Shown in pieces: positions 50,019-58,368 of a DNA stretch of 64,000 nt. This stretch comes from CAIWXH01 sp964555675 (GTDB lineage Bacteria; Chloroflexota; Chloroflexia; Chloroflexales; Chloroflexaceae), in contig CAZKTU010000005.1 of the NCBI GenBank assembly GCA_964555675.1, forward strand, positions 5,946-69,945, in the 5' to 3' direction. The notes under the pieces are model-generated. The model had not been told where the DNA came from. It made no database searches and worked only from the letters and a program-made list of their open reading frames with translations. How positions within the stretch are numbered: position 1 is the first letter of the stretch; each line of letters opens with the position of its first letter. A program made the position numbers and the translations under genes.

Positions 50019-50933
50019 ATGGCAGTAGCCCTTGCACCAACCCATATTGCGACGACGACCCGCGGCCTGCGCGGCTTCTGGCGCACCCTGCGGCGCAACC
50101 CGATCGGGCTCACCGGCGCGGTCATGCTGGTCGCCGTGGTGTCCATGGCCATCTTCGCCCCCTGGCTGGCGCCCTACGACCCGTACGCCCCGGTCAGGCC
50201 GCGCATCGATACGATCTATCTGCCGCCGAGCCTCGAGCACCCCTTCGGCACCGACGACGGCGGCAAGGATGTCTTCAGCGCCTTTGTCTATGGGGCGCGG
50301 GTCTCGCTGATCGTCGGCTTCGTCGCCTCGGCGATCACGGTGTTCATCGGCGGCCTGATGGGGCTGGTGGCGGGCTACTACGGCGGGCGCGTCGGCACCC
50401 TGCTCAATGGGCTGACCAACCTCTTCCTGGTCATCCCCGACCTGCCGCTCTATGTGGTGCTGGTGGCCGTGCTCGGGCCGAGCCTGTGGAATATCATCCT
50501 GGCGATCGCCCTCTTCGGCTGGACCAGCACGGCCCGCCTGGTCTACGCCCAGGTGCTCTCGCTGAAGGAGCGCCAGTTCGTGACCAGGGCCAGGGCCATC
50601 GGCGCCTCGGACCTGCACATCATGCGTCGCCACGTGCTGCCCCTGGTGCTGCCGATCATCCTGGCCCAGAACGCCCTGGTGATCTCGGTGGCGATTCTCT
50701 CCGAGGCCGGCCTGGCCTTCCTCGGTCTGGGCGACCCCTCGCTGATCTCGTGGGGCACCATGCTGAACCTGGCCTTCGGGCGCGGCGCGATCTCGACCGG
50801 GGCCTGGTGGGCCATCCTGGCGCCCGGCCTGGGCATCGTCTGGGTCGTGCTGGCCTGGACGCTGCTCGGCTTTGTGATCGAGGAGTTCGTCAACCCGCGC
50901 ACGCAGGCCCATCACCTGACCCCGGAGCGCTGA
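50019..50933 (+). CDS. ABC transporter permease, DppC/OppC family
   Basis: 304 aa. The second permease, with its own N-terminal tail (RGLRGFWRTLRRNPIGLTGAVMLV), a periplasmic loop with HPFGTDDGGKDVFSAFVYGAR and the EAA loop VTRARAIGASDLHIMRRHVLPLVLP-type (residues about 185-210). About six helices are predicted. It is followed at once by the first ATPase gene. Confidence 0.93.
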   Translation: MAVALAPTHIATTTRGLRGFWRTLRRNPIGLTGAVMLVAVVSMAIFAPWLAPYDPYAPVRPRIDTIYLPPSLEHPFGTDDGGKDVFSAFVYGARVSLIVGFVASAITVFIGGLMGLVAGYYGGRVGTLLNGLTNLFLVIPDLPLYVVLVAVLGPSLWNIILAIALFGWTSTARLVYAQVLSLKERQFVTRARAIGASDLHIMRRHVLPLVLPIILAQNALVISVAILSEAGLAFLGLGDPSLISWGTMLNLAFGRGAISTGAWWAILAPGLGIVWVVLAWTLLGFVIEEFVNPRTQAHHLTPER

Positions 50934-50938
50934 ACGTT

Positions 50939-51886
50939 ATGCTCGATGTGCGCGACCTCTCGGTTGAGTTTCAGGGCCCCGAGGGTCCGCCCCTCAGGGC
51001 GGTCGACGGGCTGAGCTTCACGCTGCAGCGGGGCGAGGCCCTGGGCGTGGTAGGCGAGAGCGGCTGCGGCAAGACCACGGCCATGCTGGCCCTGCTGCGC
51101 CTGCTGCCGCCCGCAGGGCGCATCGCGGGGGGCCAGGTGCGCTTCGACGGCGAGGATCTGCTCGCTCTGCCGCCCGCCGAGCTGCGCAAGCGCCGCTGGA
51201 GCGACCTGGCGATCGTCTTCCAGGGCGCGATGAACGCCCTCAACCCGGTACGCAGCGTGGGCGACCAGATCCGCGAGGCGGTGCTGGTCCACGTGCCGAT
51301 GGCGCGCCGCGAGGCCGATGCGCGCGTCGGCGAGCTGCTGGCCATGGTCGGCATCCCGGCCAGCCGGGCGAGCCAGTACCCGCACCAGTACAGCGGCGGC
51401 ATGCGCCAGCGGGCCATGATCGCCATGGCCCTGGCCTGCAGCCCTCAGCTGCTGATCGCCGACGAGCCGACCACGGCCCTCGACGTGATGGTGCAGGCCC
51501 AGATCCTCGAGCTGCTCGACCAGCTGCGCGCGCAGCTCAACCTGGGCCTGATCATCGTCACCCACGACCTGGGCGTAGTCGCCGAGACCTGCCAGTCGGT
51601 GCTGGTGATGTACGGGGGCCGCGTCGCCGAGCACGGCCCGGTCGACACGGTCTTCGCCACGCCGCGCCACCCCTACACGGCCAGGCTGCTCGGCGCCTTC
51701 CCCGACCTGGCCCGCCGCGACGCGCCCCTCGAGGGCATCCCCGGCGCGCCCCCGCGCCTCTCGGACCTGCCGAGGGGCTGCCGCTTCCACCCTCGCTGCC
51801 GCCTGGCGGTCGAGCGCTGCCGCAGCGAGGATCCCGCGCTGCGCACGGTCGGCCCCGGGCATCGGGCGGCGTGTCATCTCGTCTAG
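50939..51886 (+). CDS. ABC transporter ATP-binding protein, OppD/DppD family
   Basis: 315 aa. Walker A GESGCGKTTAML, signature YSGGMRQRAMIAMALAC, Walker B LLIADEPTTALDV and H-loop VTHDLGVVAETC are intact. The C-terminal oligopeptide-transporter extension carries CRFHPRCRLAVERCRSEDP, the Cys motif that can hold a 4Fe-4S cluster in some relatives. ATG 50939 starts MLDVRDLSVEF; a much longer upstream frame overlaps the permease and was rejected. Confidence 0.94.
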   Translation: MLDVRDLSVEFQGPEGPPLRAVDGLSFTLQRGEALGVVGESGCGKTTAMLALLRLLPPAGRIAGGQVRFDGEDLLALPPAELRKRRWSDLAIVFQGAMNALNPVRSVGDQIREAVLVHVPMARREADARVGELLAMVGIPASRASQYPHQYSGGMRQRAMIAMALACSPQLLIADEPTTALDVMVQAQILELLDQLRAQLNLGLIIVTHDLGVVAETCQSVLVMYGGRVAEHGPVDTVFATPRHPYTARLLGAFPDLARRDAPLEGIPGAPPRLSDLPRGCRFHPRCRLAVERCRSEDPALRTVGPGHRAACHLV

Positions 51887-51902
51887 GGATGAAGGATGAA
51901 GG

Positions 51903-51916
<14 letters not shown>
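51887..51916 (+). repeat. (ATGAAGG)4 repeat supplying the OppF-like start codon
   Basis: Four tandem copies of a 7-bp unit with ATG at 51889, 51896, 51903 and 51910. Only 51903 opens the ATPase frame. AAGG of an earlier unit lies 7 bases before it and can act as a ribosome binding site. Confidence 0.75.
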
Positions 51917-52883
<967 letters not shown>

Positions 52884-52887
52884 CAAA

Positions 52888-52921
52888 ACCTCAGCCCCGC
52901 CGCGATCGGCGGGGCTGAGGT
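52888..52921. terminator. Bidirectional terminator hairpin after the importer operon
   Basis: ACCTCAGCCCCGCCG (52888-52902) pairs perfectly with CGGCGGGGCTGAGGT (52907-52921) around a CGAT loop, 15 bp. It starts 4 bases after the OppF-like stop, preceded by AAAA (T-tract for the minus strand), and separates it from the convergent exported-protein gene. Confidence 0.75.
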
Positions 52922-52934
52922 CGACCGTCGAGCG

Positions 52935-53993
52935 CTAGAAGCAGCCCTCGCCCACGCAGATGGCGTCGGGCGCCGGCTCGACCACCGGGTTGCTGCCGGG
53001 GCCGCCGCCGGGGGTCAGGCTGTAGTCGGCCACGGCCCGCAGGCCGCTGAGGTTGCCGTAGGCGGTGTAGGTCCGCTTGCCCACGGGCTCTTGCTCGCTC
53101 AGGTAGAGCAACGCGACGAACGAACCCTGGTCGCTGGCCTGGACATCGCCGACCCAGAGGGTCGAGAAGTCAGGCAGGGTCGCCCAGATCGTGACGATCT
53201 CGCCGGGCCTGTAGCCGTAGCCCTCGAAGGTCGCGTAGCTGCGCTGGTTGTCGGGGCTGGGGCTGACCCGCAGATTGGCCTTGCCCGTGGCGACGGTCAG
53301 GTCGTCCACGCGCACATCGAACTCGCTGATCCCGTTGGCCCCGGTGCGCAGCCCCTGGGCCGTGAAGGCGTAGCGCCCGGTGGGCGCGCCGCCGACGTAG
53401 AGGGTGTACTCGATCACGCCGCTCGGGCCGGCGGTGATGCGCCCCAGGTCCTCGATCCGATTGTCGGGGTAGCGCAGCCAGACCGCTACCTCCTCGTCGG
53501 TGCCGTAGCCGCTGCCGCTGAAGACGTAGTAGCTGCCCTGGGTGTCGCGGCGGGGCTCGGCGGTGAGCCTGACACCACTCGAGGTGCCGGGCGCCCGCCC
53601 AATGTTCACGTTGATCGAGGCGTAGACCTCGCGGCCGCTGGTCTGCCCGAAGGCCGTGTAGGTATACTTGCCGGTGGGCGTGAAGGTCGCGCCCAGGAAG
53701 TCGGGCAGGTAGGGGTAGCTGAAGCTGCCGTCGCCGTTGGTCGAAACCTCGGCGACGCCGTAGACGGTAAAGTCGGGGTAGGTGATCCAGACCGAGACGG
53801 TCTCTCCGGGCGTGAAGCCCGCGCCGGTCAGGGTGACGGTGTCGTTCTGTCGCGGGCTGGCCGGCGTTGCCGCCAGGCTCGCCGCCGCAGAGGTGTTCCA
53901 CGCCCAGAGGCCCAGCAGAAGCGCCAGCCCCCCGGCGAAGACACCCAGCAGCGACCGCGTGTACATTCGCTGTCGTTCGCTGTGCATGTCCAT
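52935..53993 (-). CDS. Exported protein with three tandem IPT/TIG-like Ig domains
   Basis: 352 aa. A signal peptide or anchor (SLLGVFAGGLALLLGLWAWN, residues about 14-33) leads to three related beta-sandwich repeats of about 95 residues. Repeat 1 contains LTGAGFTPGETVSVWITYPDF; repeats 2 and 3 echo it as FSGSGYGTDEEVAVWLRYPD and FEGYGYRPGEIVTIWATLPDF. It ends ICVGEGCF, a possible disulfide. No catalytic residue is seen; a surface or adhesion/stalk role is inferred. The start may be any of three Met codons near 53993-53964. Confidence 0.75.
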   Translation of the reverse strand: MDMHSERQRMYTRSLLGVFAGGLALLLGLWAWNTSAAASLAATPASPRQNDTVTLTGAGFTPGETVSVWITYPDFTVYGVAEVSTNGDGSFSYPYLPDFLGATFTPTGKYTYTAFGQTSGREVYASINVNIGRAPGTSSGVRLTAEPRRDTQGSYYVFSGSGYGTDEEVAVWLRYPDNRIEDLGRITAGPSGVIEYTLYVGGAPTGRYAFTAQGLRTGANGISEFDVRVDDLTVATGKANLRVSPSPDNQRSYATFEGYGYRPGEIVTIWATLPDFSTLWVGDVQASDQGSFVALLYLSEQEPVGKRTYTAYGNLSGLRAVADYSLTPGGGPGSNPVVEPAPDAICVGEGCF

Positions 53994-54148
53994 GCTCCCT
54001 CGCTCAGTGTATGGCGGACCTCACACGCTCAAGGCAGAATTCAGCCAGTAGGCAGCCCTCCTTTCGGCCAGCAATAGTGTGGAAGAGGCGACCTCATGCC
54101 CCTGCACTAAAGCTAAACCCTCTGGGGAGGGCCGACAGGGAATCGTAA

Positions 54149-54186
54149 GTAACGGGATGATGACAGGTGGTTTACCGCCCCGTTAC
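54149..54186 (+). other. Structured element upstream of the DUF3048 promoter
   Basis: GTAACGGG (54149-54156) pairs with CCCGTTAC (54179-54186), enclosing a GGTGG-TTTA-CCGCC hairpin. It lies upstream of the candidate promoter and so is more likely a DNA site or terminator than part of a leader RNA. Within the 297-base divergent gap 53994-54290, I see no gene. Confidence 0.3.
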
Positions 54187-54196
54187 AGCATCTATA

Positions 54197-54225
54197 TTTC
54201 CATGTAGAGGGATTTATGCTATCAT
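54197..54225 (+). promoter_or_regulatory. Candidate promoter of the DUF3048 gene
   Basis: TTTCCA (54197-54202), a 17-base spacer and TATCAT (54220-54225). Four of six -35 bases match consensus. It is placed about 65 bases before the ATG. Confidence 0.4.
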
Positions 54226-54290
54226 TGCCGCGTCCATAACCTCGCTGCAAACCTTCGCCCGCCACGTATGCGGAAGAAAGCAATCACGGC

Positions 54291-55319
54291 ATGTCCCGAC
54301 ACATTGCTCGAACGAGCGCCCTGCTGCTGCTGTTTCTGACGCTCCTCGCAGGCGTCGGCACGGCGGCCGCCCAGCCCCAGGCTCGTGCCACCACGCCGCG
54401 GCAGTCCCTCCCGGCCCTCTCGCTGCCGCGCGGCAGCGTGACGGCGCGCCCCTACGTGGTTATGCTCGACAACCACCCCAAGGCCTACCCTCAGACCGGC
54501 ATGAACCAGGCGCCGATCGTCTTCGAGGCCCTGGCCGAGTACGGTATTACGCGCTACATGGCCGTCTTCGTGCCCGGGGTCAGCCCCGAGCTCGCCACAA
54601 TCGGGCCGGTGCGCAGCGCCCGCTCGTACTTCGTCGAGTACGCCAAGGGCCTGCGCGGCGTCTACGTCCACGCCGGCGGCTCGCCCGAGGGCCTGGTGCT
54701 CGCCCAGACCTCGATCGAGATCCTCAACATGGACGCCCTGCGCAAGAATGCCTCGGCCTACTTCCGCCGGGCCAAGGATCGCGCCGCGCCCCATAACCTC
54801 TACACCTCGAGCGCCGATCTGGCCGCCTTCGCCAGGGCCCAAGGCGGCGAGCAGCCCGACCTGCGCGAGATCGGCTTCTTGATCAAGCCCGACGCGCCGG
54901 CCGCCCAGCGCCCCGCCAGCCAGTCCCTCAGCTATTTCTTCATCTACCGCGAGTCGTTCGTGGCCTGGAGCTACGACCGGGCCAGCAACAGCTATCTCTA
55001 CTTCCGCCAGCGCCGACCCCACGTCGACGGCGCCACGGGCGAGCAGCTGCGCTTCAAGAATGTGGTCGTCCTCGAGGTCCCCGAGCGCCCCATCCCCGGC
55101 GACCCGAAGAAGCGCATCGAGCAGGATGTGGTCGGCGAAGGCCCGGCCCGCGTCTTCCTGGACGGCAAGATGGTCGAGGCCACCTGGCGCAAGGGCGCCG
55201 GCTTCGCCCAGCTGCAGCTCTACGGCCGCGACGGCGTCGAGCTCCAGCTCAATGGTGGCCCCGTCTGGATTGCAGCCATCCCCTCCCTGAAGAACCTGAC
55301 AATTGAGGGAGGTAGGTAG
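54291..55319 (+). CDS. Exported DUF3048 (YerB-like) protein
   Basis: 342 aa. A signal peptide (ALLLLFLTLLAGVGTAAAQ, residues about 10-28) is followed by VMLDNHPKAYPQTGMNQAPIVFEALAEYGITRYMAVF, the strongly conserved DUF3048 core, then GPVRSARSYFVEYAKGLRGVYVHAGGSP. The second half (residues about 210-342) is the beta-rich C-terminal DUF3048 domain. The family is usually a secreted or lipoprotein of unknown function. It lies upstream of another exported protein on the same strand. Confidence 0.88.
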   Translation: MSRHIARTSALLLLFLTLLAGVGTAAAQPQARATTPRQSLPALSLPRGSVTARPYVVMLDNHPKAYPQTGMNQAPIVFEALAEYGITRYMAVFVPGVSPELATIGPVRSARSYFVEYAKGLRGVYVHAGGSPEGLVLAQTSIEILNMDALRKNASAYFRRAKDRAAPHNLYTSSADLAAFARAQGGEQPDLREIGFLIKPDAPAAQRPASQSLSYFFIYRESFVAWSYDRASNSYLYFRQRRPHVDGATGEQLRFKNVVVLEVPERPIPGDPKKRIEQDVVGEGPARVFLDGKMVEATWRKGAGFAQLQLYGRDGVELQLNGGPVWIAAIPSLKNLTIEGGR

Positions 55320-55434
55320 GCCCGCCCGCACGGATCGGGCGGCGATATGGGCGTGGCCCTGTGTCCGCGCCTCGGCTTATAGGCTCTCAACGGCGTTTTG
55401 CCCCGACGCAGCGCCCGCGGGTGCTTGAGAAATC

Positions 55435-56787
55435 ATGCGTGAAGGTAAGTTACGTCGCCTCTTCGGCGTCGTCATCCTAGCCATCTTCGTCGCCACGGCG
55501 GCCCAGCTCGAGGCCGCGCCCGCAGCCGAGGAGGAGCAGCAGCTCCTCGCCCCAACCTACCGCATCTTCGCCACCCGCGAGGGCCTGGTCGGCCGGATGA
55601 CCGCCAATGGGCATATCATCCAGCCCCGTGACCGCTTCGTCGCCCTCCCTTCCTGGTCGGTACTCTCCCCCAAGGGCAGTGACAAGTTCCGCGTCCGCGT
55701 GACCTACAAGGGCCGCAGTGTCGTGGCCCCCGTGTGGGACGTCGGCCCGTGGAATACGAAGGACGACTACTGGAGCCCGAACCGGCGCTACCGCGACCTG
55801 CCGGTGGGGACGCCCATGGCCGCCGCGGCCGTCCTCGAGGGCTACAACGGCGGGCTCGACGAGCGGGGCCGGCGCATCCGCCTGCCCAACGGGATCGATA
55901 TCGCCGACGGTACCTTCTGGGATGATCTGCAGATGACCCGCGACGACTGGGTCGAGGTCAGCTTCCTCTGGCTGGGCGCCGACCCCGGCCCGGGGGCCGC
56001 CCTCTCGGTCAGCGTGATGCCCCTTGGGCCCGATGCGCCCCCCGCCAAACCGGTCGAGGTCGAGCCGGGGGCCGTGGCCCTGGACGACGGCGCACCTGGC
56101 TACGCGCCCCAGGGCGAGCCCTGGAGCGAGGCGCCCTGCGGCCTCGGCGGCAAGCACGCCTGGACGGGCTCGACCACCAACCCCGCCAAGGCTACGGCCT
56201 CGGCGGCCTGGGCGCCCCAGCTGCCCGGCGCCGGCTTCTACGAGCTGCTGGCCTACATCCCCGAGTGCGGCGGCACCGCCACTTCGTCGGCCCGCTACAG
56301 GGTCTTCCACGACGGCGCGGTCACCGAAGTGACCCTCGACCAGCAGGCCAAGGCGGGCTCGTGGGCCTCCCTCGGCATCTACCACTTCGGCGGGGTCGAC
56401 AATGATCAGCCCAGGGTCGAGCTCGGCGACCTGACCGCCGACGACGGCAAGGCCGTGCGCTACGACGCCATGGCCTGGGCCCCGCGCGCCGACACCGCCG
56501 CTCCCGACGCGCGTGTGGTCGAGATCAAGCGCAAGGATAATGGCTACCTGGTCACCTGGGGCGGCAGCGACGACATGAGCGGCCTCGCCACCTACGATGT
56601 GCAGGTGCGCCTGCTGCCCAAGGGCGGCTGGAGCGACTGGAAGCTCGGGGTGAGCGAGACCGCGGCCTGGTTCGGCCCCGACGAGGGCAAGCAGTTCGCC
56701 TTCCGCGTGCGCGGCAAAGATTGGGCCGGCAACCAGGAGCCCTGGCCCGAGGCCGCGGATATGGAGACGACCGCGGCCACGCCCTAG
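55435..56787 (+). CDS. Exported multi-domain protein: double-psi-barrel-like domain, golvesin-type domain, FN3-like domain
   Basis: 450 aa. A signal peptide (LFGVVILAIFVATAAQLEAAP) leads to a domain with VTYKGRSVVAPVWDVGPWN, similar to double-psi beta-barrel (RlpA-like) proteins (about residues 40-190). Next is a golvesin/xanthan-lyase-type carbohydrate-binding-like domain (about 215-355: FYELLAYIPECGG, GSWASLGIYHF, VRYDAMAWAP). The C-terminus is an FN3-like module (residues about 360-440: LVTWGGSDDMSGLATYDVQVR and FAFRVRGKDWAGNQEPW). A role in surface or cell-wall attachment is inferred; no catalytic residues can be assigned with confidence. Confidence 0.75.
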   Translation: MREGKLRRLFGVVILAIFVATAAQLEAAPAAEEEQQLLAPTYRIFATREGLVGRMTANGHIIQPRDRFVALPSWSVLSPKGSDKFRVRVTYKGRSVVAPVWDVGPWNTKDDYWSPNRRYRDLPVGTPMAAAAVLEGYNGGLDERGRRIRLPNGIDIADGTFWDDLQMTRDDWVEVSFLWLGADPGPGAALSVSVMPLGPDAPPAKPVEVEPGAVALDDGAPGYAPQGEPWSEAPCGLGGKHAWTGSTTNPAKATASAAWAPQLPGAGFYELLAYIPECGGTATSSARYRVFHDGAVTEVTLDQQAKAGSWASLGIYHFGGVDNDQPRVELGDLTADDGKAVRYDAMAWAPRADTAAPDARVVEIKRKDNGYLVTWGGSDDMSGLATYDVQVRLLPKGGWSDWKLGVSETAAWFGPDEGKQFAFRVRGKDWAGNQEPWPEAADMETTAATP

Positions 56788-56801
56788 GGGGAAAGTTAGC
56801 T

Positions 56802-56826
56802 ACGGGGAGGGCCTGGCCCTCCCCGT
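56802..56826. terminator. Palindrome ACGGGGAGGGC-CTG-GCCCTCCCCGT between convergent genes
   Basis: An 11-bp perfect stem with a CTG loop, between the exported protein and pgk (convergent). Member of the 3-nt-loop palindrome family. Confidence 0.65.
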
Positions 56827-56831
56827 TACGC

Positions 56832-58034
56832 TTACTTGTCCTTGAGCGCCGCGACGCCCGGCAGCACCTTGCCCTCGAGCAGCTCGAGCGATGCGCCGCC
56901 GCCGGTCGAGACGTGGGACATCTGCTCGGCCAGGCCGGCCTGCTCGACGGCGGCCACCGAGTCGCCGCCGCCGACGATCGTCGTGGCCCCGCCCGCCGCC
57001 GCCTGGGCCATGGCGCTCGCGATCGCGCGCGTGCCGCCGGCGAAGGGGTCCATTTCGAAGACGCCCATGGGGCCGTTCCAGATCAGCAGCTGTGCTGCGG
57101 CCACCTCGGCGCTGTACGTCTTGACTGTGTCGGGGCCGATGTCGAGGATGCGCCAGCCGGCCGGGACGGCGTCGACGCTGACGACCTTGGTCTGGGCCTC
57201 GGCGCTGAAGGCGTCGGCGATGATCGCGTCGCTGGGCAGCAGCAGGCGCACCTTCGCGGCCTTCGCCTTGGCGATGAGGGCGCGGGCCGTCTCGACGCTG
57301 TCGGGCTCGACCAGCGAGTCGCCCATCGCCTTGCCCTCGGCCAGCAGGAAGGTGTTGGCCATGCCGCCGCCGATCAGCAGGGCGTCGACCTTGCCCAGCA
57401 GGTTGTCGATCACGCCGATCTTATCGCTGATCTTGGCCCCGCCGATGATCGTCACGAAGGGCCGCTTGGGCGCCTCGAGGGCCCCGCCGATATACTCCAG
57501 CTCCTTCTCCATCAGGAGGCCGGCCACGGCGGGCAGGTGGCGAGCCACGCCCTCGGTCGAGGCGTTGGCCCGATGGGCCGCGCCGAAGGCGTCGTTGACG
57601 AAGACATCGCCAAGGCGCGCCAGCTCCTGGGCCATGGCGGGGTCGTTCGCCTCTTCGCGCGGGTCGAAGCGGGTGTTCTCGAGCATCAGGACCATGCCGG
57701 GCTTGAGGGCCGCGGCCGCGGCCTCGGCGGCCTCGCCGGTGATGGCCTCGGTCTTGCGAACCTCGTGGGCCTCGGGCAGCAGCTCGAAGAGCCGCTCGAC
57801 CACGGGGCGCATGCTGTACTTGGGGTTGACCTTGCCCTTGGGGCGGCCGAGGTGTGACATCAGCACGACGCCGTTGGCGCCATGCTCCAGTAGGTAGCGG
57901 ATGGTCGGCAGGGCGCCACGGATGCGCGTGTCGTCGGTCACGCTACCGGCTTCGTCCTGCGGTACGTTGAAGTCCACTCGCACCAGAGCCCGCTTGCCGG
58001 CCCACTCCACGTCGCGGATGGTCTGCTTATTCAT
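56832..58034 (-). CDS. pgk: Phosphoglycerate kinase
   Basis: 400 aa glycolytic/gluconeogenic enzyme converting 1,3-bisphosphoglycerate and ADP to 3-phosphoglycerate and ATP. KRALVRVDFNVP, RIRGALPTIRYLLEHGA, LMSHLGRPKG, FVNDAFGAAHRANAS and GGGDSVAAVEQAGLAEQMSHVSTGGGASLELLEGK-type C-terminus are standard. The start MNKQTIRDVEW at 58034 has AAGGAGA just before it. No gap is present, so it is probably the only copy acting here. gap and tpi are not adjacent. Confidence 0.98.
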   Translation of the reverse strand: MNKQTIRDVEWAGKRALVRVDFNVPQDEAGSVTDDTRIRGALPTIRYLLEHGANGVVLMSHLGRPKGKVNPKYSMRPVVERLFELLPEAHEVRKTEAITGEAAEAAAAALKPGMVLMLENTRFDPREEANDPAMAQELARLGDVFVNDAFGAAHRANASTEGVARHLPAVAGLLMEKELEYIGGALEAPKRPFVTIIGGAKISDKIGVIDNLLGKVDALLIGGGMANTFLLAEGKAMGDSLVEPDSVETARALIAKAKAAKVRLLLPSDAIIADAFSAEAQTKVVSVDAVPAGWRILDIGPDTVKTYSAEVAAAQLLIWNGPMGVFEMDPFAGGTRAIASAMAQAAAGGATTIVGGGDSVAAVEQAGLAEQMSHVSTGGGASLELLEGKVLPGVAALKDK

Positions 58035-58133
58035 GGGGGATCTCCTTCTGCGGATCTATCCCGGCGCGCGCCATTGTAGCATACCTGAGCCGAAACTCTT
58101 GGGTATAATACCTATAAGCAAAGGAGGAGGAAG

Positions 58134-58364
58134 ATGAACCAGACCCGCCTGCGCCCCGCCCACCTCGACCAGGACAGCCTCGGCCGGCTGCGCCAGCTCG
58201 AGCAGGAGATCGGCAGCGTGATTATCGCCTACCAGCCCGAGAGCCCCTACGCCGCCCTCAGTGTCGAGCAGGTGGCCCGCCTGAAGGAGCTCGAGCAGGA
58301 GCTCGGACTGGTGCTGCTCGCCTACAACCCCAGCCAGGCCGCCCCAGACACCCAGCGGGCCTAG
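58134..58364 (+). CDS. Small helical protein with a tandem internal repeat
   Basis: 76 aa. The segments RLRQLEQEIGSVIIAYQP and RLKELEQELGLVLLAYNP repeat at a spacing of about 37 residues, indicating a duplication of one amphipathic helix-strand unit. A strong ribosome binding site (AAAGGAGGAGGAAG) lies just before the ATG. No known family was recognised and no membrane span or cysteine is present. It is divergent from pgk. Confidence 0.7.
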   Translation: MNQTRLRPAHLDQDSLGRLRQLEQEIGSVIIAYQPESPYAALSVEQVARLKELEQELGLVLLAYNPSQAAPDTQRA

Positions 58365-58368
58365 TCAC

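Noticed and set aside
53994..54290. Riboswitch in the divergent region
   Set aside because: Only one nested hairpin was seen, and no known aptamer core (c-di-GMP, cobalamin, TPP, glycine) could be recognised.
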